From assembly GCA_013115145.1 (NCBI GenBank), contig JAAPAO010000110.1:1-64000 (forward strand): a DNA stretch of 64,000 nucleotides. Direction: 5' to 3'. The stretch's first letter is position 1. The number at the start of each line of letters is the position of its first letter. Made by a program: the position numbers and the translations under genes. The stretch is from Perkinsus chesapeaki. Lineage: Eukaryota > Perkinsozoa > Perkinsida > Perkinsidae. The notes under the pieces were generated by a model. It saw only the letters and a program-made list of their open reading frames with translations, made no database searches and was not told the DNA's origin. Below are positions 11,945 to 23,999 of this stretch, one piece after another.

Positions 11945-13201
11945 TCACGTTAAATTGCAGAGTAATCGCCTCAACCAATCATCAGAGCCGCTCTCGTCAG
12001 CCAACATTAACGCTGATGCCACTCGGCCCAAGTCAATATGCCTTAAGTTAATCCTATCAGCATCCTCCAACAACCTCCCCGTTTCCATACCGCTCCTTTC
12101 TCCAATCGCCTTGAATACCTCCTCTACCCTCTCCAGCCTGTCTCCTGCTACCTTAGCCACCATTACCCATAGTCTCCCCACCGCAGGTAGCCTGCCCACT
12201 ATCGTCCTTATCAACGCTGCAGTCACAGATCCCCTCCAGAACACCATCGGGGGGACCGGCAATACCGGAGCCTCTGCCTGCTGTCGATCCAAGAAAACTA
12301 GTAGTGCCTTCGTGTGTGGCTCGGGACTCGTATACCTTATCACGACAATATCAATGAACCGCACAGGCCCTCCTCTTCGACAAATTCGCACCAGAGCCTC
12401 GAGATCCGTATGCCTCGGAAGGTAGAGGACAACTCTATTGAACGGACACGTTGCACTAGTCGCCCAATCTGTCAGCTGACAACTCGCTGGGTCATACACC
12501 TCAGTAGAATAACACTTCTTCCCTCCCCATGGTGGTGACAGGAACATCACCGACTTCTCATTCCTCGGCTTGCACGCACGCACATCACCCTCCACATATC
12601 TTATCCTGCCATCCCCCACACCATACACCCCAGCATTATGCTTGGCAATGTCCAACCTTTGCCGACTGATATCACAAGCCACGACAGATCCTCCTTTCCT
12701 TCCCCGATTCAGCGCGAACTGTACCACATTTCCCCCCACTCCCGCGCAGCCGTCCACCACTTCCGTCCCCGGATACCGTCGATAAATCTCATCAGCAGTG
12801 AAACGTGCGATGTTTTCCGGGGTCACCTCGAACCAGGCGGCCTCATCCATCTCGATCCCCTCATCGAACCGACTCCAAATAATATACCGCCGCTTCCAAT
12901 CTTCTCTCGAAATCCCTTCCGGTCGGCTCGCCTTTGCTTCACCAGCTGCTCGCCTAGGCCGTCCACACGTACGGGGATCGAACTCCTTCGGCGTTAACAT
13001 CACTAAGGTATCATCAACAACAACATAACGATGCTGATCGCCGTAGAGGACACCTTCTTCAATATAACCTAAAGCTGTCCTGGTCGATGAGCGCCCAACC
13101 ATACGATGTGATCTGATTGGTAAAGAGGAATGTACCATACATAAAATGAAGCTACATGAACAGGACTGGACAAGGAGTTCAAACCGCGATATGAAAAACA
13201 T
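11945..13201 (-). CDS. TGS1: RNA cap trimethylguanosine synthase, TGS1-like
   Basis: This is a 418-aa open frame with no intron needed. TGS1 converts the m7G cap of sn/snoRNAs (and of spliced-leader mRNAs where present) to the trimethylated form using SAM. Visible motifs: WSRFDEGIEMDEAAWFEVTPE upstream of the fold, the SAM-binding VDGCAGVGGNVVQFA, the acidic VVACDIS and the catalytic SPPWGG. Length and motif order fit the family's catalytic core plus a C-terminal extension. ATG 13201 opens the frame; a start at the MVHSS or MVGRSS methionine is equally possible. A Trp-rich stretch before the fold and a divergent tail complete it. It is one of the few intronless genes in the window. Confidence 0.88.
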   Translation of the reverse strand: MFFISRFELLVQSCSCSFILCMVHSSLPIRSHRMVGRSSTRTALGYIEEGVLYGDQHRYVVVDDTLVMLTPKEFDPRTCGRPRRAAGEAKASRPEGISREDWKRRYIIWSRFDEGIEMDEAAWFEVTPENIARFTADEIYRRYPGTEVVDGCAGVGGNVVQFALNRGRKGGSVVACDISRQRLDIAKHNAGVYGVGDGRIRYVEGDVRACKPRNEKSVMFLSPPWGGKKCYSTEVYDPASCQLTDWATSATCPFNRVVLYLPRHTDLEALVRICRRGGPVRFIDIVVIRYTSPEPHTKALLVFLDRQQAEAPVLPVPPMVFWRGSVTAALIRTIVGRLPAVGRLWVMVAKVAGDRLERVEEVFKAIGERSGMETGRLLEDADRINLRHIDLGRVASALMLADESGSDDWLRRLLCNLT

Positions 13202-15090
13202 AATCTCACATCGTCAATTACGCCTCCAATGGATGCTGAGGTATTATAGTATATGAGATATACTGTTGAAGATGATCAGACATCATTATACTACCACCAG
13301 GCCTTCTCGAAGAAGGGCCTATTGATGTGAGAGTATTTGTGTTGAGAGTATTTCCCTATCATACAGTAGAAATGACTGGTACCATTTCTATCAGCTGGAT
13401 GGGTATGACACCATACGAGGAGCTTGCCATTTTTTCAATGCACCACCCTCCATCACCTACCCCCCCATATTGGTATTACTATTAATTATAGAATATATAA
13501 TAACAATGCCAAATATGACCTTTCCTCACAAGAGTATATCTTAATAACACTATATAATGATAGACCTGCGGCCGTCGAAGAATTCATATCAAACCTCACG
13601 TATCCTCTATCAATTCCTATCCTTCCTAAGATCATCGCTTGTACATTCACTGGCGACTTACTCGCTTATACACATCATCATAATGTTAATTAATTTATAA
13701 TAAGCCCGGCGGTTCAACTTCGTCACCGAAGAAGAAGAAGAAGCACCACAAATGACCCAGAAACGTCTCGCAGACGATTCTAATTTTCCACGGCGGCGGA
13801 GCGAAGCAAATAGTACACCACATCCACTTGGCCACTTTTGTCCCCCTTAATGGCCATCCATACCAATGCTTACCCATTGGATCTATTATAACCGACAGAA
13901 ATCCTTATAATAGGGCATTATTACAGTGGATATAATACTTATTACTATTATTACTACTATTATACCTATTATAAGGCATTATTATAACATTTTTCTATTA
14001 TAAGACCCTCATAGTACTCCAACAAAATAATAAAATTAGCACACCTACGTTGCCTACCCTTCACCAGCAATCACCGTCATAACAGTACTAAACCATTTTA
14101 ACCAACCAACCATTTCGACCCGTTTAAAGTTCCCACAATAATATTTCTCAATCCGGTATGTATAGGACTATAACGCAACAACAACACCAACTGTGATGTT
14201 ATCTTGATAAGACGTAATACTACTAAGTAGATATGTGTACGTTGTTATTAGCAGACTGATGACACAGGTTCAATTCCCACCCCCTCCAATTTGAATAACA
14301 TTTGAATCTTCCACCGAGGAGGCATCATCCATCTCTTGTATACCATAACCACTCTCCTCAGATGAATCACAAACCACATAACCCTCCACGATGCCCTAAA
14401 ATGACCACCAAACCCTGTAAGCCTTTCGCACTGCTAACATCCTTTCAATCGCAATAATAATATTAATTGCTATCAATGGTAATACTTTCAACGTTTTCCG
14501 AGTGTTGCTCTGTAAAGCAGCAAGAGAGAATGCAAAGATCTTCCTTCAACGCCCAGTTGCATTTCACCAAAAATACCTCCACCGGAACTATAATTATAAT
14601 AACCGATTCCGCGTGTTGAAGAGGTTAGTATTGGCTTTGTAGTGGTATCGAAATAGCGAGTGGGAGGCTTAAGATACTACTAAGGTGGGGCAACTATACA
14701 TTATAAAAATATGACATAATAATGTATCACTAACACACGGGATTGTCTCACGCTCCACCTTCCCCTCTGGCCCACCTCATCGACATCCCCTCGGAGTAAT
14801 GGTTGATGAGCTGCCACTTTATTAAACCATTTCATATCAGATGCCGCCAATTGACCAATAACATGGTCGCGTATGGCAAACTGAACGAGGATGAGGCTAC
14901 TAGTAAATATATTATATAAATGCTAATATTACTACACTCTCAAGGATAAAAAGTCATTGATTATATTATATACAATTTTCCATCACGACCAACTTAGTTC
15001 GTAAATTACCTCCTCTTCTCTTTAACGATATTATTATCTCCCCCTTCTCAACCTACGTTACGTTCCTATCTGCTATACTAGGAAAAGTTT
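13202..15090. other. AT-rich region without a supported gene
   Basis: There are short simple-sequence runs (ATT/ACT-rich at 13920-14000) and no long frame with family resemblance. A tRNA-like fragment lies at 14251-14288. Part may be 3' sequence of the minus-strand gene starting near 15.1 kb. Confidence 0.5.
14251..14288 (+). repeat. tRNA 3'-part fragment
   Basis: It reads GCAGACTGATGACACAGG, then TTCAATTCCCACCCCCTCCA: a T-loop of the TTCAAT type and a CCCCCTCCA acceptor-like end. No 5' half with pairing is seen upstream. It is not assignable to a gene. Confidence 0.4.
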
Positions 15091-15149
15091 TATTATGTAT
15101 CACGCTTCAGCAAACAATTCAGAGGGAAGCCTCAATTTAATTTTCCCGC

Positions 15150-16765
15150 TCCTTCCCTCCCCAAGGGCACCTAATGTGAGGAAGTACCATGGCTGGCTAC
15201 ATCTGCAGTCGAGCTTGAGGAGTTACGGGAATTACCAAACACCCAAAGACACGCTTATTGACCCCAAGTCCCATATAAATTGGTGAGGAGACCCAGCTCA
15301 CTCACAAGTCCAAAACGGTTGAGGAAGCCGCCGACCAACTATTCCCGCACTTGTCCGAATACTGGCTATGATCTCCCCCAGATACATTTACTTACCCGTA
15401 TAGCTTGGATAGTTCCACAAATCTGCCCTCGTATCCGCACACTCCGGAAGCCCCACTCTATCTCATTCCAGCTCAATCCAGTGAATCCGTCATCATCACT
15501 CGGTAACCACATAAATCGAGGCTCTTCTCCCTGAACATAAATTGTTTAACCGTGTAAGTGGACCATCCGCTACATACACACTTAACCCGATCGCAGGGGT
15601 GTGTCTGAAGACCGTATCAAACCAATGTGAACTAGTCACGAAGGCCTACGGAATCTACTACTGCCATCTCTGAAATTCAGAACACTACCAGTTACCGGTA
15701 GTACTCAGGATGTATACAATAGTTCCCTAATAACACCATGAAGTGATAATACAACTAACTCGCACAATAGAGACGGTATCAAGTAAGTTGCACGGTAATG
15801 AGCAGTAAGGTTAATATCTCAATAGTGCCCCCCCAGTATCCACTACCTCTGCGCTGGGATCCTCCATTCTCAAAATAAACTGTAAGCCATCATGCATATG
15901 AAAGTACATATCCTCCCTATACAGTCTGCTATACCCCTAATAACAACAATAATAATACTTCTCATACCGCTCTCTCCGCAACTTACCTCGAAATCGGTGC
16001 CGACTCTCTCTGACATCTGTATAACATACAGGGGTGAATACTCAAGCCAGATATGTTCCGAGTCGATGTCTCCTTTATATGGCCGCAAAAACCTCAGCTT
16101 TGGATCCTCGTCTAAACCACGTCTTCCCAGCGAAGGCGACGAAAACCCGAAACCCGAAAACCCGAATGACCTTATTCCTCCACCTCACCTTGGCATCGAA
16201 GCAGCTCTATCACAGTCTCGTTCACCAACGGTGACCCCTCTCCAACAAGGGGCTCGACAGATACAATCTACCACTAGAAATACTACACCACAGCAGGAAC
16301 GTCTCACCGTAAATGCCAGAGTAGGCCGATCAGATCTCCTAGGCCGGAAACGACTGGTAATACCGTTGCGGTCGATCTTGAGGAAATGCGTCACGGGAGA
16401 GAGCAGGTCGACCTGACCAGAAAGATTCCTTTTATCAACCTCAATCTATTACTACCTCAATAACAACCCTAAGTCCATTGAAATCCACAGGAGTGTCGCT
16501 CGCATCGAATTGCCCACTGTGAATGACCGCTGCCACCAGATCACTGTCCGCAGTATAAGATACTTGCGTCTAAGATAATAGAATGTACTAGCTCCCGCCA
16601 GGCCAACCTACACTGTCCAGATCCTTCCCAGGCACTGTGATATACCTATCCTTCGCCCGAGGCGATGATGGCCCAGTAGCACGCTGTTTCTGAGGAGAGA
16701 GCGGTATGAGAACCTCACATACGTACCCTTCCCATCATAAATACCCGACGAATGCCACTAGTTTT
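15150..16765 (-). CDS. Uncharacterised multi-exon gene, possibly Rxt3-like
   Basis: Several convincing minus-strand exons exist but the model is incomplete. In gene order: KDRYITVPGKDLDSV (about 16590-16690), TQVSYTADSDLVAAVIHSG with FDASDTPVDFNGLRVV (about 16440-16560), THFLKIDRNGITSRF (about 16320-16420), DEDPKLRFLRPYKGDI with WLEYSPLYVIQ (about 15985-16115), MEDPSAEVVDTGG (about 15820-15870) and FMWLPSDDDGFTG with LSWNEIEWGF (about 15405-15540). The 'YTADSDLVAAVIHSG' phrase recalls the Rxt3 histone-deacetylase-complex domain as I remember it. That is a weak assignment. One junction (near 16130-16300) does not stay in frame in any way I found. Confidence 0.4.
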
Positions 16766-17151
16766 AAAGACGAGCAGCACGACACTGCACATCAGCGCAA
16801 CCGATCATACAAATAAAATGCACTCAGCAGTACTAAGAATCCCTGTACTAATCCACTACATATATTCTGAATTCTCATCGACGACCAAAGCCAAGTTGTC
16901 TCCTCCTAATAGGACACCGCCCAGTAGACCTTATAAAAAGTAATACGGCCGATTTTGAGAATCCTATCTACGCCACCTTCCCTTGTATATGTTATCTCCC
17001 TCTGGCAACAACGAACCCCCTATAGCTCACCTTGGTGCTCGAGAGCAGTCTCGACCTCCGAGACGAGTTACAGCAACACCAGAGCCTTTGTGCCCTCAAC
17101 AACGGGTTGTGTGCTAATAGATCACCAGATGTAATACGGACATCTATTGCC

Positions 17152-17251
17152 NNNNNNNNNNNNNNNNNNNNNNNNNNNNNNNNNNNNNNNNNNNNNNNNN
17201 NNNNNNNNNNNNNNNNNNNNNNNNNNNNNNNNNNNNNNNNNNNNNNNNNNN
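17152..17251. other. assembly gap (100 N)
   Basis: One hundred N bases, a conventional gap of unknown true size. The minisatellite begins immediately after it. Confidence 0.99.
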
Positions 17252-17490
17252 TAAATGATACACACCTATATACTGTAATAAAGCCTATATGATACACACC
17301 TATATACTGTAATAAAGCCTATATAATACACACCTATACACTGTAATAAAGCCTATATGATACACACCTATATACTGTAATAAAGCCTAAATGATACACA
17401 CCTATATACTGTAATAAAGCCTATATGATACACACCTATATACTGTAATAAAGCCTATATGATACACACCTATATACTGTAATAAACCCT
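17252..17490. repeat. 34-bp minisatellite, about 7 copies
   Basis: The unit begins ATGATACACACCTATATACT and continues GTAATAAAGCCTAT (34 bp). About seven near-identical copies run to 17490 with single-base variants. The array abuts the gap, so the real array is probably longer and was not assembled. Confidence 0.93.
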
Positions 17491-17835
17491 ATATTAAGAA
17501 CCCCTCGTATACATCTGTCTTCTAGACCCTATATTGAGGTGCGTTACTAAGTGTAAAGAATATCTCAAATCTTGAACAATCCCCCTATACCGATAGTTGG
17601 TTATAAGCACTGCAGATGACATTAAAACACAGTCGAACATAATGTTATAACATACCCACGAATTTGGGACTTTGATTCCTCCCATATTCCCAGTCGCTCT
17701 AGTAGCTCGCCTGCAATTAGCCTCTGTAAGGGAAAATCAAATATAAAAGTCGAGGCACTCCGAGGCACAAATCGCCCGCCTTAATCGGATCTATATATCC
17801 CATATAGAAGAACCCTTCCTTCCCTCCTTCCTATA

Positions 17836-18345
17836 GTACCCTTCCAACGTCATCCCTAGTAATCGGTAGCCCTCTACAGATAGGTTGATATATCATAGCC
17901 TTAGTAATCACTGCTGGATGATCCGACCGTCGACGACGCTTGCTCTTGGGCTCAGTATAGCGCACTGGCTCTGTGGATTCAGCTTCACTTGAACTGGTCT
18001 GAAGGGGAACAATTCATACCATATTTCCGCCAACTCTCAAGCTCAGTATATTCGGCAGAACCGAGAAGTTCCCATTAGGTCCGTGTCTATATCATATTCC
18101 ACAGGTCCATTGTAAACCTCTATTTGCGAGTAGAGCAGCCGACATTTGTGTCTCTTTTAACGTTAAAAATACACCACAGACAAGCCTCAGTTTCCTAATT
18201 CCTTTATTCCCTAAGCGAACTCCCCTTCATTCTCCCATTAATTATTTCATACCATATTTCCTTCATATTATTACCTCACTACTAGCTGGTGGAGGTGAGC
18301 TAGCATCCCTACCAAGCATCTCTTCATCTGATGAGTTCTCAGGTG
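17836..18345 (-). CDS. C-terminal exons of an uncharacterised protein
   Basis: Three minus-strand exon candidates read in order: VSSPENSSDEEMLGRD (about 18273-18345), HKCRLLYSQIEVYNGPVEYD with DTDLMGTSR (about 18050-18155) and SEAESTEPVRYTEPKSKRRR with DHPAVITKAM, ending at a stop near 17836. The last exon could instead be read in a second frame (RPVQVKLNPQSQ) because the splice phase is ambiguous. No family recognised. An acidic/serine segment followed by a basic Arg cluster suggests a nuclear protein. Upstream exons were not found. Confidence 0.35.
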
Positions 18346-18838
18346 ACGACACCTATGCCAGAACTCATACCGACATTTCCTATTCATTACCTCTGCTGAC
18401 CTATACCGCATATTCAATAACTCAATGGTTTTAATCACTAACACCGGCGCGCGCCACGAAACAGCACCCGCCCAGCGCGGCCTTCATTTTGCGCTCTTCT
18501 ACTTGCTGCCTTGTCAACAACCATATTAAAGGACATTCAATGCTCCAACAGACCTCATTATATCCCTTAAGGTCGGAGCTAGCGATCAACAGCTGACTCC
18601 ATGGGAAAACTCCTACTTCCGATGTCCATTGAATGTTTTTGAAAACGAAGGGAAGAACGAAGGGAATGCTGTCTGACTGGGAGGGCGAGTGAAGGGATTC
18701 AGAGACCTAAGGAGATGACCAATATGTAAATTACCGTAGATTCCAATGCCCATTCCTCGGGTATCTTAAGTTGCACCGTGCACGATCCACACGTGCTCAG
18801 GAACACAAGCTCTCTACGATATCCTTGACCAGTTTCTT

Positions 18839-19920
18839 ATGATTCCCTTTCGACCCTTTATTCGGTCATCAGACCTTCTACGTAGTACAAGCAGTATCCT
18901 AAGTCGACGGTGCCATAGTACACCAGCCTTCCGAGGATTCTCATCAGAGGCAATTACCAAAAAGGAAGGGGATAATAATAAAGGGGAACCGCAGAGTAAA
19001 TGGAAGGCTCCTCTGGCATTTGGTAATAATCTGACGGAAATACGGTATGATTCGGTAAAAATACCACCTATTCGGCCGCTTTAAATCAGTGTTGGAATAT
19101 CTGTTACCATTCCTCAGCTCAGCCACTTAACATCACTCATGCGAAGGGGCAGATATCGTCCTAAATTATGTGCAATTTTCACTGAAGTCTTCACTTCCTG
19201 CAGTATGCCTATTTTCCCTCTCTGTCCTCAAATGTGGCCCAACTACTAGACGAGCCTATTTCAAAGTGCAGCAGTATTTCAGTATTTCAAAGTCTACATG
19301 CACCTTTTTCGCTATTAATTTGATCAGGTGCTGCATTAGGCCTTGGTCTTGCCGGTCTGATAGCCTACGACCCTCAAGTGCTGGATCAAATCAAACAGGC
19401 TATGTCCAACGACCATCTAGAGAACCCTGGTGACAAGGCATTTACCACATTAGAAAAGAAGGATCGAGACGAACTCAAATTCGTTGGAAAAATGATACCC
19501 AAAATGGGCGAGGAGCAATTCGATACGACTGATAATATTATACTAGTGGTGGGTTTAGCGGGAAAACCGCTCCAATGCCTTCTTCTTTCTTCTTATCGAT
19601 CTCACTCTCAGACGTTCAATAGCGAACAACAGCGCCGGGAGAATCTTTTGCAGCTCGGCAGTTTCATCCGAGACCTTCGGGATATTGCGATAGCCAAAAG
19701 AGTCGCAGAAAAAGCAAGCAATTTGGAAAATGTAATAATGTCGCAAGTCGTTGATGCAGTATTGGACCAGACACACTTTTACTATGCCATAGCGCCAGGA
19801 GCGTCTAAGGATGATAAGCTGGATTTAATATTGTATAAAGGGCAGAGAAGGCAGAAGGTTACCATAGGAGGGTCGGAGAGAGCCGACTCGGAGAAGGCTG
19901 TGGATGAGATGGAAAAGTAA
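18839..19920 (+). CDS. Uncharacterised protein with mitochondrial-type leader
   Basis: ATG 18839 opens an Arg/Ser-rich N-terminus (MIPFRPFIRSSDLLRSTSSI ... RRCHS) with the look of a mitochondrial targeting peptide. After introns, an exon at about 19328-19549 encodes a glycine-rich hydrophobic segment (GAALGLGLAGLIAYDPQ) and a charged stretch. A 70-nt intron follows. The last exon (about 19613-19920) is charged and helical (RRENLLQLGSFIRDLRD; KASNLENVIMSQVVDAVLDQ) and ends in KAVDEMEK. Probably a single-pass mitochondrial membrane protein. No family recognised, and the exact splicing of 19035-19327 is open. Confidence 0.5.
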
Positions 19921-20224
19921 TAATATATAGGGGAAGGGTTTATACAACTTTATCTGGTTTGAAAACAAAAGTAACCAACTTTCATTTGATACTGAAGAGC
20001 GTATTGGAATGTTTATTATTGTTAATTATCTAATATAACCGGTTTTACCACAATAAACACAGTGAGTGGCTGTAACAGTAATTAATTGAATATTAAAGCA
20101 TATATTGAAACTTGGTTATTAATAGTATGTATAGTCTTGAATTCTCCATAGTCTTTATTACTGGTGCCAACGGGGAGTCACTTTTGGGTTTTGATTTATT
20201 TGTGAAGTTCCGGAATCTTGCTTG

Positions 20225-22008
20225 AGATGAAGTCGATGCTGTTAGGTTCTTCGAGCCAATGTGTCGACCGTTGGAGGATCTGCCAAAGTATCCGGAGGAA
20301 ACACCAGTTGAGGAGGTTAGCGCTCTCAATTTCTATGACAGAGTTATTGCAGCAGCTAGACCGGAAATGGCCATTTTGCTGCAAATGTAGTAGGGGATCT
20401 GAGCTATTTTGTATCTTGCACGGTTGAAGGTAGGATATTTCAGGTATGAGGATACATGTTTCCTATGCTTCCTTATGAGACCGTTTATCAATCAACTCGA
20501 GGATACCTTCCGTCGCGCTCATCTGCCCATCACCATAAAGCGCCTCAACATCGAAAAGAATGACTTTCCTCTCGGGTAGGTCATGGGCCGGAATGCGCCT
20601 CGCGCAAAGTGTCATCCAGATGCCCTGTCGCCAGAGGCACCCCAACCTTCGTACTCTATCGTGGATACTCTCCCAAACCTGAAAAGCTGGTAGTAGTCTG
20701 GTTGGGGAGGCTCGAATGTGATGGGATCTCCTCAGGCTGAGTTCAGACCGCGGGACATAGTTGATAGGATAAGGACTGACTTACTGCATGAGCATCCTGG
20801 TATAACATTATCGGAACATTTACTTAAGAAATGGGAGGGTATGGTTAACCAGGTCTCACAGAGGTAGGGAAGGAATAACTAGAAAAATAATAGCAATATT
20901 TTTGCGCGGCAAAAAGCACGTTGGGGAAAATCCAAACGGCCTGTAAAGAGGAGGATGTGCTCTTTCCACAAAGCCGCGTTGTTGGCCAAGTATTATTAGT
21001 ATTGAGAGAGTATCCTATCTGACTATCTGAAGGCAGAAATCAGCCAGGATAAGGGCCATTCATCGGGCTTTTGTTATTTCTCATACCGTACTTTCCACAA
21101 ATATCAAAGAGCTATCCCTACCTACAGTGGAGATGAGTTCTACCTTTCACACGATTAGGTTCCAGCTCCTGTCACAACTTATAATGTGGAATACCGAACT
21201 AGAGAAGTCTCAAATGGTGTTGGCTGGCGTCAGCAGTTCCTCTCCAGAAGCTGTACGTCTCTATAACGCGGATGTGTAATGTTAAGGTTAGGTTAAAGCG
21301 ATCGACAAGTACTTGGTCATGGCTAGCTCTGGCGATGATAAGGAGCTTTTCACCACTGTGGTATGGTAGAATGTTAGGCTGTTTGAGGGAAGTGTGGTAT
21401 GAGCAGGTATCGGAAATAATGACGGCTGATATGCAGCGAACAGATCTTCTGGACGAGAATATCAAATACCTCAACAAGGAGGTAAAGAGCTTCTACAGCA
21501 CTTCGTTGGTAGGCCACTTGGATGATAGGTGATGAACGCCGAAATGGACGCGCTAGTGATGGCCGAAATGATGGCAGAAAATGTTATTCAACTCGAGGAG
21601 GAAAAAGGGAAGGCCTCTGAACGAATTGCCTAGTTTCTGTCACTGCTGCTGGTTTTGGGTTGCTGAAGTCTTCCTGTGTGGAGAGAATGGCCACATTGGC
21701 AAGCCGTACAACAACGATTAAAGCTACAGTCGAGTGCTAAAACGTGCATACAACTAAGCCTTTGGCAAATTAAGGTGCAGCAGACAGTTATCGGCATAAT
21801 CTGGCGCGGCCTTAGACATCCAGGTCATCACGGAAGAGGAAAGTGCCGCAGCTCTACATTTAGATAATGTGAATCACAACGATCGCAACTCACTGAATGC
21901 AACTCAAGCCGACGTGTCGTTCGCATTTTGTATGATCACAGTGCAACAGCAGTTATTGGCTGCTGCTGTTCATACCGGCCATCGCTTGGACCTTCATCTC
22001 CATGTGTA
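20225..22008 (+). CDS. Uncharacterised multi-exon gene, possibly lipid-transfer (SMP-like)
   Basis: Plus-strand exons that look coding: FFEPMCRPLEDLPKYPEETP (about 20249-20390); FLMRPFINQLEDTFRRAHLP then ITIKRLNIEKNDFPLG (about 20461-20577); FVLYRGYSPKPEKLVVVWLG (about 20645-20710); EFRPRDIVDRIRTDLLHEHP (about 20735-20865); coiled-coil exons near 21140-21620; and a last exon VITEEESAAALHL ... HTGHRLDLHLHV ending at 22008. The 'LPITIKRLNIEKNDFPLG' phrase recalls SMP domains of synaptotagmin-like tethers. That is only a resemblance. The exon chain between 21290 and 21820 is not certain. Confidence 0.35.
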
Positions 22009-22824
22009 ATGTTCTCTATGATACCAATGGTATAATACCATATTTGCATGTTTATAATTGCATTACTGGGGAGACTTAGTGTTGGAATCGTCTCCATGTA
22101 ACGGTAGTACTACGTCTAGCGTTAAGAACTCGAAACGGATAAAGCAGTGAGACTTTTCCCCTATTCATTTGTTGTTTCTATCAGAAGACATTATTTAGTT
22201 ATAAATCGATATGACATGGACAAAGACCTCATAATATGATAACAAGTAGTAGTAGTAGTGGAGTGTTATACCATAACTTCTTTGCTGGTGGTGCTTGAAC
22301 TAATGGTGGTGGTGACACTTATTGCCGGGGGAATGGCCTCCGTTGGAGCTCCTTTGCTGCGACTCTGAGTCAAACACTACTAGTATGAATAAGAATATAA
22401 AATATAATTGCGAACGTTTGCCTATATGGACATCCTTCCCCGGGAAAATGGTTTTACCAACGCGCTTGATAGGAACGGAATCTAGACCAGCTACATGTTG
22501 AAGCATGCACAAGCGCACCAATACCACTAGCGATTTGGGGACTAAGCCACTTACATGCAGGAGAGGTTAATGAGAACACTACTACCGATTGTACAGACTT
22601 TAGAGTAAATTTAGTAAATTCAACTTACTGCGCACTAGATTTCTTCTGAAGAATCTCCTCCCCTCCCCCTCACCAAAGCCTGTGCATGTTTGATAGCTTC
22701 ATAGAAGTCCTGAAGATGCAGAAGTTGAGCATATGTGATGGGTAAAGAATCCGACTCTGATACATGAAGGGATGTCGATGACCTGATTGCAATGGAAATT
22801 TCGAATTCATTCACTTAATTATAT
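22009..22824. other. intergenic region
   Basis: I see no supported gene. There is a short trinucleotide run (TAG)n near 22245-22260, and the convergent ends of the flanking genes face this stretch. Confidence 0.45.
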
Positions 22825-23999
22825 TTACACTTTCCTGGCAGCCTCAGCCCAGTAGTCTGTATCCAATGGGGTTCCATGAGGAGTTGCCAAGGCACTTCCC
22901 TCATCCACGTTGTAGTTCCCAAGGGTCTGCTGCCCATGCGGTATAAACTCAGGAGCATCTTTGGAGAGCTTCCGAGTGGAGCGTGAACCTTCTGCCGACT
23001 TGGCGGAGCCTCTACGGCCCGACTGAAGCCCATTGATCATGACGTTCACTTGTAAGGCTTCTTTTGTATACCTTGCCGCCGCTGCGCTCTTCCACAGGAA
23101 CAACACTAACTTTCTTCTCTTCTTTTTTTTCAGTCGGTTTATCTTCCTTTTGTACAGCTTCTTCTTTCTCCTTCGGTGAGGAGGCTTCGGTGGCCTGTTG
23201 AGTTCCCGCAATCTTGCCTCTGAAATTCACACCAACGTCCGCGTTATAGTTGCACGCATGCACAAGACGACGCGTCAGTGCAGATTACGCTGCAATTAGA
23301 CGTTCGAGCGCCTTTGGGCCTCCGGGGAAGTGGCGGTACTTGGTAACTGAGAAAAGGAAGGTAGAGGAAAGGCCTAGAATGCAGAATAACAGCGGCGGGA
23401 TTCGAACCCGCGCCCTTTCGGACTAGCGCCTGAAGCTAGCGCCTTAGACCACTCGGCCAAACTGTCGCTGGAATTGTTGATCATATCTTACCCAGGACGT
23501 TGGTTGGAATGAACTTTCCACCTTTCAGAGATAGCTCGAAGGTTACTTCATCATCTGCTGTCGGATACCTGCCCACCAGTACCTCACGTCGCTGAACCTG
23601 AGCTCACCAGAACTCCTTTCCACCAGAATCTTTGAAGGAATCTTTTGTGATTTCAAGATCACCCTTAACCTCGTTTGAAGATACCATCCCTCGACCTCTC
23701 TTCACCCAATACCTATTCCGCCAGATAACAACTCGCCTATAATAAGGCAATCACCATTGAACCTTTCCACAATAGCGGTAATTCTCCCCACTAGAGGACT
23801 TCCCAGCGACCGAAGAGCTCGCGGTTGTGCCGGATACCGCTTGTGAGTCTTTCTTAACATCACCCTCGGCAGACTTTTCTTTAGTAGGAGAGTTCGCTGC
23901 TGTTGTCGGGGCCGTGTTCTCTCCTGCCTTTTTGGCCTTGCCACCGCCCCCGCTGCTCGGCTTGGTGGGAGGTTTATGAGTTTTACTAACAGTTGGCAT
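22825..23999 (-). CDS. Uncharacterised 269-aa Lys/Glu/Ser-rich protein
   Basis: Six exons (23763-23999, 23608-23699, 23492-23568, 23289-23346, 23072-23219, 22825-23022) total 810 nt and keep one frame through every junction. The N-terminus is Lys/Pro/Ser-rich (MPTVSKTHKPPTKPSS). A compact middle follows (KGDLEITKDSF, WYPTADDEVTFELSLKGGKF, VTKYRHFPGGPKALERLIAA). Then comes a Lys/Glu-rich stretch and a tail ending GTPLDTDYWAEAARKV. The middle may be a small folded domain; no family recognised. Intron 3 (23347-23491) carries a complete tRNA-Leu-like sequence in the same orientation. Confidence 0.75.
23387..23466 (-). tRNA. tRNA-Leu(CAG)-like gene inside an intron
   Basis: This is a class II tRNA on the minus strand: D-arm TTGGCCGAGTGGTCTAAGGC, anticodon arm CTAGC-TTCAGGC-GCTAG (anticodon CAG), a long variable arm (GTCCGAAAGGGC) and a perfect T-arm GCGGG-TTCGAAT-CCCGC. 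The 3' acceptor strand CGCTGTT pairs only partly with GACAGTT. An upstream CAGCG would pair better but with extra bases between, so the acceptor stem may be damaged. It sits in the 145-nt intron 23347-23491 of the 269-aa gene. It could be a functional intronic tRNA or a recent pseudogene. Confidence 0.8.

Noticed and set aside
12965-12995. T-arm-like GGAGTTCGATCCCCG inside TGS1
   Set aside because: It is in the continuous coding frame (PKEFDPRTCGRP) of an intronless gene with no splice need, so I treat it as chance.
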